A program made the position numbers and the translations under genes. Under the pieces are notes generated by a model that searched no databases, was not told where the DNA came from, and saw nothing but the letters and a program-made list of their open reading frames with translations. 5,537 nucleotides of DNA from Alphaproteobacteria bacterium (GTDB lineage: Bacteria > Pseudomonadota > Alphaproteobacteria > Micavibrionales > Micavibrionaceae), in assembly GCA_030432775.1 (NCBI GenBank), contig JAUILO010000148.1, positions 1 through 5,537 on the forward strand, in the 5' to 3' direction. Each line of letters opens with the position of its first letter. The first letter of the stretch is position 1. Below, piece by piece: positions 1-5,537 of the stretch.

Positions 1-2329
1 CCTGCGGAAACGGGTTGTCATTATCATCAAATCTGTAACTCTGGCCAATGAAACTGCGTACGAAGCTGCCATCATCACCATAAACGCCCGTGCGCATACC
101 ATAAGTGACGCGCGAATCGTCTTCTATGACGTCATATCCGGGAAAACGGCTGTCGCTAAACAGGTTAATCGCATCAAGCTGCACATCCTGACTGTCCTCA
201 TTGGGAATATCATCATCTTCCTCATTGGCGTCAGGCGATACGGTCAGCGATGCGACAGGCTCAATAAGCCAGTTCATCTTCTTATAACGCTTTGCCATCG
301 GGTACTGCGTTGTCAGCTGAGCCTGTGTAAACAGTCTTGTTTCTGTGCTTTCTTCGCTACGGCCAGAGCCAAATGTAGCGATTTCGCGATCAGAAACATT
401 ATAAGCATCCCCGCGCGCACTGATGTCAAAAGTATTCACAAGACCAAAATCCGATACAAAGCGCCTCTGCCAGTCAGCCTCAGTTATGAACCGGTTCACG
501 TCCTGCCCATCATCCCTGACCAGCCCCAAAGCCGATACATTCACAGACCAACGGCCGCCCAGCACCCCATTGGGATCGCCATAAAACGATGCAAAACTTT
601 CCGGCAGGATATTAGGCTGGTCAACCTGTCTTTCACGTATTCGCAAATCCTGAAACCCGACAAGGCGAGCGGTTGCATAGTTTCGACCGGAAAAACGCTC
701 GACATATAATTCGCTTTCAAGAACATCCTCACCATCAAAATCATACTGACGCAAATATTGGTCATCAGAGGCATATTCCAAAGATGCACCAGAGCGCCAT
801 TTTTCATTAATATCCCAGTCTGCATATGCAAAAATATGCCCGCGCAACTCTTCATCCGTACGGCGTTCAACGCCGTTAATATCATCGGTACGATCGGACC
901 ATGTCAAACTGGTTTCAACATTCAGCTCTGCCTGATCAAAACGCTGGCGGTATTCACCAAGCGCAACCGGAGATTCGTCTGATGAAGCCAAAACCCCGAA
1001 TGTTGCATCCTTATCCGGCGCAATATCCCAATAATAATTCTGGGTAATATTCGCGCCAATATCACTATCATAACCAAAGCTTGGTGTTAAAAACCCGCTT
1101 TTGCGTTTGACTGAATTATCAGGATGCGACAAGCGCGGGGTATAGAAAACCGGAACCCCGAATGTTTCAAAACGCGCATCTTTATATGAAATACGATGTT
1201 CTTCCTGATCATATCGTACCTCGCTTGCCTTGATTGCCCAAGCCGGCGTGCCTTCGGCATCATCATCACAGTCACAAGGTGTGTAGCTGGCATTTTTCAT
1301 GACAATCGTCTGATCGGCAAGCCTTTGCCCCTCTTCAGCGGTGAATTTGCCACCCATAGCAAGATAGCCTTCCAATCCGGAAATAAAACCTTCCTTCAGC
1401 TTACGCTTTAAAGTGAAACTATCCGCAAAGAACAAATCACCCGAAGGTTCATTCAAAACAACATTCCCCTTGGCAACAACAGTGTCGGTTTCAAGGTTAT
1501 AGATCATCTCGTCCGCGCGCAGCACTCTGCCATCCTGTACAAGTTCCACATTGCCCGAAGCGATAACGGTCTGTGTTGTACTGTTGTGTTGCAAGCTATC
1601 TGCGGAAAAATCAACCGGTGTCTCTTCCTCTTCGGTTGTATTCTGCGCAGCAGTATCAGCAAGAGAAGCATAATGACCGGACTGTGAGGTGATGACAGGC
1701 TGTGGAGCATCAGGTGGAAAATCAGTTTTTTGCAGGGCAGTCGCTTTGGACGCATCATCAACAGATGCCTGCGCATATTGTTCTTCGCCATTATACCAAA
1801 GGGCCTTTTCGGCACGTGTCATATGTTTTTGCGGCTTTTGTTCTTTTTGATGTTCTGACGGCTTTTGCGTAGCCTTGGATATAACTGTTTGGACGGAAGG
1901 TTCGTCCTCTTCCGAGAAATACTGATCCATAAAAACAAGACTAGGCTCTGCCGTTGTGGTCTTTTCTTGCGGTGTATGAACTGAAGGGTCAAGCGCATAC
2001 AATGGTACAGTGATACCTGTATCAGGCACAGAAGACGAATTGCGGATAACCTGTTCACCATCACCAACAGCTCCCGGATCAAGAATATCAGCTGGTAAAA
2101 TCGAAATACCGACATCCGGCGCGTTCATCACTTCGCGCTTTATCTGTACATTATTGTCATCCGGCAGCGGTTTAACAACCACCTCATCACTCAAAATTCT
2201 GGGGCTATCAACAGAAGAGTAAACTTCATATTCATTAATCGACGCCGCGTGAACATCATAAGGAATCGCAGACAGACATAACCCAAACAACACAGGCGAT
2301 ATAAAAAGACGCTTTTTTATTTGGACCAT
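1..2329 (-). CDS. lptD: LPS-assembly protein LptD (OstA/Imp), 3' end cut off by the window edge
   Basis: LptD is the outer-membrane beta-barrel that, with the lipoprotein LptE, inserts lipopolysaccharide into the outer leaflet after transport across the periplasm. An open frame of 776 codons runs from ATG at 2329 to the left edge without a stop. Residues 1-29 form a signal peptide (basic MVQIKKR, a hydrophobic stretch, likely cleavage near VHAA). Residues about 30-238 are a polar, low-complexity stretch. An LptA/OstA-like periplasmic domain begins near V239 (VDFSADSLQHN, then ASGNVEL, VAKGNVVL). C352 and C354 follow in TPCDCDDD, then SHPDNSVKRKSGFLTPSFG (401-419) leading into the barrel, IPNEDSQD, NLFSDSRFPGYD from N722 and GQSYR from G762. 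By family comparison a few hundred residues remain outside the window, so the whole protein is unusually long, perhaps near 1,000. A weak GAG lies 8 bases before the ATG. Identity is confident; the exact total length is inference. Confidence 0.93.
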   Translation of the reverse strand, partial: MVQIKKRLFISPVLFGLCLSAIPYDVHAASINEYEVYSSVDSPRILSDEVVVKPLPDDNNVQIKREVMNAPDVGISILPADILDPGAVGDGEQVIRNSSSVPDTGITVPLYALDPSVHTPQEKTTTAEPSLVFMDQYFSEEDEPSVQTVISKATQKPSEHQKEQKPQKHMTRAEKALWYNGEEQYAQASVDDASKATALQKTDFPPDAPQPVITSQSGHYASLADTAAQNTTEEEETPVDFSADSLQHNSTTQTVIASGNVELVQDGRVLRADEMIYNLETDTVVAKGNVVLNEPSGDLFFADSFTLKRKLKEGFISGLEGYLAMGGKFTAEEGQRLADQTIVMKNASYTPCDCDDDAEGTPAWAIKASEVRYDQEEHRISYKDARFETFGVPVFYTPRLSHPDNSVKRKSGFLTPSFGYDSDIGANITQNYYWDIAPDKDATFGVLASSDESPVALGEYRQRFDQAELNVETSLTWSDRTDDINGVERRTDEELRGHIFAYADWDINEKWRSGASLEYASDDQYLRQYDFDGEDVLESELYVERFSGRNYATARLVGFQDLRIRERQVDQPNILPESFASFYGDPNGVLGGRWSVNVSALGLVRDDGQDVNRFITEADWQRRFVSDFGLVNTFDISARGDAYNVSDREIATFGSGRSEESTETRLFTQAQLTTQYPMAKRYKKMNWLIEPVASLTVSPDANEEDDDIPNEDSQDVQLDAINLFSDSRFPGYDVIEDDSRVTYGMRTGVYGDDGSFVRSFIGQSYRFDDNDNPFPQ

Positions 2330-2384
2330 ATAACTATCTCGGCTTGTCGTGCGAATTGGTAACGTTTTAATAAAAGCTTATAAA

Positions 2385-2402
2385 AACGCAATATAATGCG
2401 TT
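2385..2402 (-). terminator. weak terminator-like hairpin between the helicase gene and lptD
   Basis: Read on the minus strand, AACGCA pairs with TGCGTT as a 6-bp stem around the 6-base loop TTATAT, and the right arm runs straight into a T-rich stretch (TTTTTAT from its last bases). It lies about 110 bases after the helicase stop and 55 bases before the lptD start. The arrangement matches an intrinsic terminator, but the stem has only three G-C pairs, so it may be inefficient. If the candidate promoter upstream is real, the hairpin would sit inside the lptD leader rather than ending the helicase message. Confidence 0.33.
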
Positions 2403-2426
2403 GGTAGGAACCTTAAACCAATGGTG

Positions 2427-2455
2427 ATTTTCGCTTTTCCTGCATTTCAAGTCAA
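2427..2455 (-). promoter_or_regulatory. candidate sigma-70-type promoter for lptD
   Basis: On the minus strand TTGACT (2455-2450, five of six matches to TTGACA) is followed after 17 bases by GAAAAT (2432-2427, four of six matches to TATAAT). It lies in the only sizeable gap of the window and points toward lptD, about 100 bases before its ATG. The spacing is ideal, but the -10 match is poor and such pairs occur by chance in AT-rich DNA. Apart from this and the hairpin at 2385-2402, I see nothing else recognisable in the 180-base gap. Confidence 0.32.
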
Positions 2456-2509
2456 GCAAAGCAATGATTTAGCGTCTTTATAGTTCTGAATTAAAATGAC
2501 TGTGATGCA

Positions 2510-3988
2510 CTAGCCAAAAAATGAAGGGACATCATCACCAAAACCCTTTGGTGTGTTTTCATCATTATCATCTCTATGACGAGAATTCTTATTGTTCTGC
2601 GCGCCATGGTTTCGTGATTTAGTCTTTGATTCTTGTGGCTTACCACCATGCGAATCATGGTCACAATCTGGCCCATGTCTATGGGATGAGCTCTGTTTAT
2701 AAGAGGACTGCCCCGTACCGCCGCGATTGTCCGGTTTAGATCGGGTGTTTTTGCGCGCATTCTTATTACCGCGATTCTTATCGTCCTTACCCTGACCTTT
2801 GGAGTCTTCGTTTTTTTCTTCAGTTGATTTTGCATCACTGGATTTTGCAGAACCACCTTTCGAGACACTCTCCTTATTCAGAACAAGCTCCTCGATTTTC
2901 TGTCCTAAAAGCTTTTCAACAGCTGCCAAAGGCTTTTCATCATCACGAGAAATAAGTGCAAATGCACGCCCCTTCATACCGGCGCGTCCCGTACGACCAA
3001 TACGGTGAACATAATCATCTGCATTAAACGGAATGTCATAGTTAAAAACATGCGACACAGCAGCAATATCAATACCCCGTGCAGCCACATCACTACAAAC
3101 TAGAAATTCGATTTTATCTTCTCGGAATTCATCCAGTGTTTCATAACGAACACTTTGGTGCATATCGCCATGCAATGGTTTGGCTCTATATCCTGCACGT
3201 TTTAAAAACACAGCCAGCTTATCAACATCACGTTTTCTGTTACAGAAAATGAAGGCATTTTTGATATCTTCTTTTTCAAAAATCTTGAGCAACGTTTTGT
3301 CTTTTTCTTTGAAATGACAATGACAAACAAATTGTTCCACCGTCATCGCCGGTGATGCCGGCGGCGCAACAGAAATCTGTTTTGGGTTCTGCAGGAATTT
3401 CTCAGACAACAGCTTGATTTCATCCGGCATAGTTGCCGAGAATAATAAGGTCTGGCGTGATGGTGAAATAATCGAGAAAATTTTCTCGATATCGGGAATA
3501 AAGCCCATATCCAGCATGCGGTCTGCTTCGTCAATGACAACTATCTTAATGTCATTGAGCAAAATCTTGCCACGTTCGAACAAATCAAGCAAACGCCCCG
3601 GCGTAGCGATTAAAACATCTGCGCCACGATCCAGAACTTTAAGCTGCTCGTTCATAGACGAACCACCAACAAGCAGCGCTTTAGTCAGGCCGGTATATTT
3701 TCCGTATAAATCAAAATTTTCAGCAACCTGTGCTGCTAGTTCACGTGTGGGCGCTAAAACAAGAGACCTTGGCATACGGGCCTTGGCCTTTCCTGTCGAT
3801 AGCACCTCAATCATCGGCAGTGTAAAACTTGCTGTTTTACCTGTACCGGTTTGCGCAACACCAATAAGGTCGCGCATCATTAAAACAATAGGAATTGCTT
3901 GTTCCTGTATAGGCGTTGGCTTTTCATAGCCACATTCTTTAATCGCCTTCATTATATTCTCGTTAAAACCGAGATCTTCAAAACTCAA
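2510..3988 (-). CDS. rhlE: DEAD-box ATP-dependent RNA helicase, RhlE-like
   Basis: This 492-residue cytoplasmic enzyme should use ATP to unwind short RNA duplexes or remodel RNA-protein complexes; in this family the usual roles are ribosome assembly and RNA decay. All core motifs are present: Q motif GYEKPTPIQEQ (20-30), motif I AQTGTGKT (45-52), Ia PTRELA (80-85), Ib TPGR (129-132), II DEAD (153-156), III SAT (184-186), QxxR (Q278, R281), V SDVAARGID (299-307) and VI HRIGRTGR (328-335). Two RecA-like domains end near residue 370. A polar tail of about 120 residues rich in Lys, Ser, Asn, Asp and His follows and ends in GFGDDVPSFFG. The start is TTG: an in-frame TAA lies only two codons upstream, and the TTG gives the typical N-terminus MSFEDLGF, whereas the next ATG (residue 13) would remove it. 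The stop is TAG. The gene begins 60 bases after the symporter stop and may share its transcript. The RhlE subgroup is likely; DeaD or SrmB is less so. Confidence 0.93.
   Translation of the reverse strand: MSFEDLGFNENIMKAIKECGYEKPTPIQEQAIPIVLMMRDLIGVAQTGTGKTASFTLPMIEVLSTGKAKARMPRSLVLAPTRELAAQVAENFDLYGKYTGLTKALLVGGSSMNEQLKVLDRGADVLIATPGRLLDLFERGKILLNDIKIVVIDEADRMLDMGFIPDIEKIFSIISPSRQTLLFSATMPDEIKLLSEKFLQNPKQISVAPPASPAMTVEQFVCHCHFKEKDKTLLKIFEKEDIKNAFIFCNRKRDVDKLAVFLKRAGYRAKPLHGDMHQSVRYETLDEFREDKIEFLVCSDVAARGIDIAAVSHVFNYDIPFNADDYVHRIGRTGRAGMKGRAFALISRDDEKPLAAVEKLLGQKIEELVLNKESVSKGGSAKSSDAKSTEEKNEDSKGQGKDDKNRGNKNARKNTRSKPDNRGGTGQSSYKQSSSHRHGPDCDHDSHGGKPQESKTKSRNHGAQNNKNSRHRDDNDENTPKGFGDDVPSFFG
2810..2816 (-). 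other. in-frame A AAA AAC slippery-type heptamer in the helicase tail
   Basis: The helicase codons GAA AAA AAC (E391, K392, N393) contain an X XXY YYZ heptamer in the correct phase for -1 frameshifting, inside a run of seven A residues. A shift to -1 would add RRLQRSG and stop at TAA, giving a product of about 400 residues with both helicase domains but without the His/Asp-rich tail. I see no strong hairpin just downstream and no Shine-Dalgarno-like stimulator at the usual distance upstream. The heptamer is certain; its use is speculative. Confidence 0.25.
3471..3490. repeat. perfect 20-base palindrome inside the helicase gene
   Basis: ATCGAGAAAATTTTCTCGAT is identical to its own reverse complement over all 20 bases, and the symmetry stops at the next base on each side. 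On the coding strand it encodes the run IEKIFSI just after the DEAD motif region (around residues 167-173). The amino-acid sequence fits the helicase fold there, so the symmetry may be accidental. It could also be a binding site for a dimeric protein. Confidence 0.5.
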
Positions 3989-3997
3989 AATTAGTTA

Positions 3998-4003
3998 CCA
4001 CTT
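3998..4003 (-). promoter_or_regulatory. likely ribosome binding site of the helicase gene
   Basis: AAGTGG on the minus strand lies 9 bases before the TTG at 3988 and is the best purine-rich match there. It departs from AAGGAG at two positions, so with the TTG start it predicts modest initiation. It supports TTG rather than the ATG at codon 13 as the start. Confidence 0.4.
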
Positions 4004-4048
4004 TTTCTTACGACAGATTTGTTTTCGTACAAACCTGTACTGGATTAA

Positions 4049-5485
4049 TTATTTACTTGTCTTAGATAGACCATAACCATACATCCGCGCAACTGAATAA
4101 ACACAAAGGGCTACAAACATCCCCGCCAATGAATCAAACACATGCACATGATATCCCATGATACGCCATGCAATAGATGCACTAACACCGCTCACAACCA
4201 TTAATAGGGCGACATTCTGAGACAAATGCCAACTCATAACCTGAACAAGAACAAGCGGCGCAAACCCTGCGCCCATAAGGGCTATTGCAAACATCACCAG
4301 ATCAAACACGTTCTTATTGCCGCTAATGGACAAGATAAGCGCGCATGCTGTAAACCCTATTGTGCCCAGTTTCATGAAAGAATATGAATCCTTACGCTCA
4401 GGAAAAATATCTCTTGAAAGACTGGCTGTCGAACTCAGTATAAGTGAATCAGCTGTTGATATCGTTCCTGCAAAAATACCGGCTAATATCACCCCTACCA
4501 GAATATCAGGCAGCATGTTACTCGCCAAGGTCGGCAAAGCTAGCTCTTTATCAAACGTCCCCACGTCAGGTAATAAAACCCGCGTACAAAGCGCAACGAT
4601 ATAGGCTGTAATGTAAAATGATCCATATGATAATTCGAACCAGCCAATGGCCTGTTTTGTCTGGCGCGGGGTTTTCAACGTCATAAACCGCACCATCACA
4701 TGTGGAAAGCCCAAAAAACTCAGTCCAACGGATAAACACCCTGCAATAAACAACAAAGGTCCGAACGGATTTTGTGTCGGCAGGATCTGCACAAGCTTGG
4801 GGTCAATTGCCAAAAGCCCATCATAAAGGCCTGATAAACCGCCGAGCTCTTGCAAAGAGACAAACATTAAAATAAACATAGCGGCGTACATAACGGACAT
4901 CTGCGCCACATCTGTCCAGATTGATGCGCGAATACCGCCAGCCCAGCAATATACAACGACAATAAATGCACCAAGCAGTGCGCCTGCGCGGTAATCCCAG
5001 CCAAAAAGCACATGTAGAGCCTTACTTCCTGATGTGAATTGCGCAGTCGCATAAAGCGTAAGTGCCACTATACCAAGCACGCCTAGCACAAACGGATATA
5101 AAGCTGTCCTGCCTTTGACTCTGGCTGATAAAAATTCAGTATAAGATACACATTTATTACGCTGACTTAAAATTCGGAAACGGCGTGCAGTATATCCAAA
5201 CCCAAGAAGTGATCCTGCGATAATACCGAATATAAACCATACCCCACTAAGCCCCATTGCATAACCAAAACCAATAAAGCCGATAAAGCCAAATCCGCTT
5301 GCTGTGGATGCGGCAGCAGAAATACCGGCAAAAATCGGACTGATATCGCGGCTTGCCAGCAAATAATCCTCGGGTGATTTCTTTCTCTTGCGCACCGATA
5401 ACAAACCGATACAAAGAAACAAAGCCATAAACGACATAAAACTGTAAATTACAACATCACTCAAACCATACATCCATTCATTCAT
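4049..5485 (-). CDS. sodium:solute symporter (SSF/SLC5 family), PutP-like
   Basis: This inner-membrane secondary transporter should import a small organic solute with sodium. Counted from a possible GTG at 5521 the frame has 490 residues. I prefer the ATG at 5485 (residue 13 of that frame, leaving 478), because it gives MNEWMYGLSD just before the first membrane segment and avoids a basic stretch (KISKRIS) at an N-terminus expected to lie outside. Neither start has a clear ribosome site, and the frame stays open to the window edge. About 13 hydrophobic segments are visible, matching the LeuT-type fold of PutP. In 490-residue numbering, family hallmarks are EDYLLASRDISP (51-62), WAGGIRASIWTDVAQ (193-207), GFPHVMVRFM (271-280) and GTISTADS (352-359). 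S355 and T356 align by eye with the Na2-site S340 and T341 of E. coli PutP, but T73 replaces its D55. Proline is therefore only one possible substrate. The helicase gene follows after 60 bases. Confidence 0.9.
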   Translation of the reverse strand: MNEWMYGLSDVVIYSFMSFMALFLCIGLLSVRKRKKSPEDYLLASRDISPIFAGISAAASTASGFGFIGFIGFGYAMGLSGVWFIFGIIAGSLLGFGYTARRFRILSQRNKCVSYTEFLSARVKGRTALYPFVLGVLGIVALTLYATAQFTSGSKALHVLFGWDYRAGALLGAFIVVVYCWAGGIRASIWTDVAQMSVMYAAMFILMFVSLQELGGLSGLYDGLLAIDPKLVQILPTQNPFGPLLFIAGCLSVGLSFLGFPHVMVRFMTLKTPRQTKQAIGWFELSYGSFYITAYIVALCTRVLLPDVGTFDKELALPTLASNMLPDILVGVILAGIFAGTISTADSLILSSTASLSRDIFPERKDSYSFMKLGTIGFTACALILSISGNKNVFDLVMFAIALMGAGFAPLVLVQVMSWHLSQNVALLMVVSGVSASIAWRIMGYHVHVFDSLAGMFVALCVYSVARMYGYGLSKTSK

Positions 5486-5537
5486 TGAGGAGATTCGCTT
5501 GCTTATTTTACCTAAAAACACATCATAGGCATCGTTA

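Noticed and set aside
541..885. Open frame of 114 codons on the minus strand within lptD
   Set aside because: It lies fully inside the lptD frame, which shows clear family motifs on the same strand; it has no recognisable domain.
991..1166. Repeated 12-mer ACATTCGGGGTT at two places in lptD
   Set aside because: Both copies encode TFGV in the same frame; this looks like chance codon reuse and not a mobile or regulatory repeat.
2491..2868. Open frame of 125 codons overlapping the helicase tail on the same strand
   Set aside because: The helicase frame itself is intact to its stop and ends in a family-like motif. The overlapping frame is Arg/Met/Ile-rich as expected for a shifted reading of a Lys/Asp-rich tail. 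Kept only as a possible frameshift product.
3347..3363. GC-rich inverted repeat CGCCGG-TGATG-CCGGCG inside the helicase gene
   Set aside because: It encodes the linker run PPASPA between the two helicase domains, where repeated Pro/Ala codons naturally give such symmetry; no T-run follows.
3414..3929. Open frame of 171 codons on the plus strand opposite the helicase
   Set aside because: It is antisense to the most conserved helicase motifs, is Ser-rich and has no recognisable domain; codon bias of the opposite strand explains it.
4022..4040. Hairpin GTACA-GGTT-TGTAC between symporter and helicase genes
   Set aside because: The stem is only 5 bp and is followed by GAAAAC, not a T-run, on the minus strand, so it is not a convincing terminator.
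5512..5532. Short minus-strand frame ATG to TAG at the right edge that might be the end of an upstream gene
   Set aside because: Only a few codons are visible before the window ends, so nothing supports it as coding.

Overview
The window looks like chromosomal DNA from a Gram-negative alphaproteobacterium of moderate GC content. The best taxonomic clue is the LptD outer-membrane protein, whose blocks (TPAWAIKA, SHPDNSVKRKSGFLTPSFG, IPNEDSQD, NLFSDSRFPGYD, FIGQSYR) read like alphaproteobacterial LptD. This assignment comes from recalled family patterns, not a search, and I do not name an order or genus.

All three genes lie on the minus strand, so the layout reads from high to low coordinates. 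A PutP-type sodium:solute symporter occupies about 5485 (or 5521) to 4049. A gap of 60 bases follows, then a RhlE-like DEAD-box RNA helicase (3988 to 2510) that starts with TTG. A 180-base non-coding gap holds a candidate promoter and a weak terminator-like hairpin. The last gene is lptD, starting at 2329 and running off the left edge (776 codons present, C-terminus missing). Together the three genes cover almost the whole window. I found no tRNA, rRNA, insertion sequence, CRISPR array or phage gene.

The three genes do not form an obvious pathway: one inner-membrane importer, one cytoplasmic RNA-remodelling ATPase and one outer-membrane lipopolysaccharide-insertion protein. The symporter and helicase are close enough to share a transcript. 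lptD is set apart by the larger gap and may have its own promoter.

This is mostly an ordinary housekeeping region, and I do not see a convincing new multi-gene system. The points worth a second look are: a long low-complexity region of about 200 residues between the LptD signal peptide and its periplasmic domain; a His/Asp/Cys cluster and a conserved-looking terminal motif in the helicase tail; an in-frame A AAA AAC heptamer at the start of that tail; a perfect 20-base palindrome inside the helicase gene; and replacement of the PutP sodium-site aspartate by threonine in the symporter.
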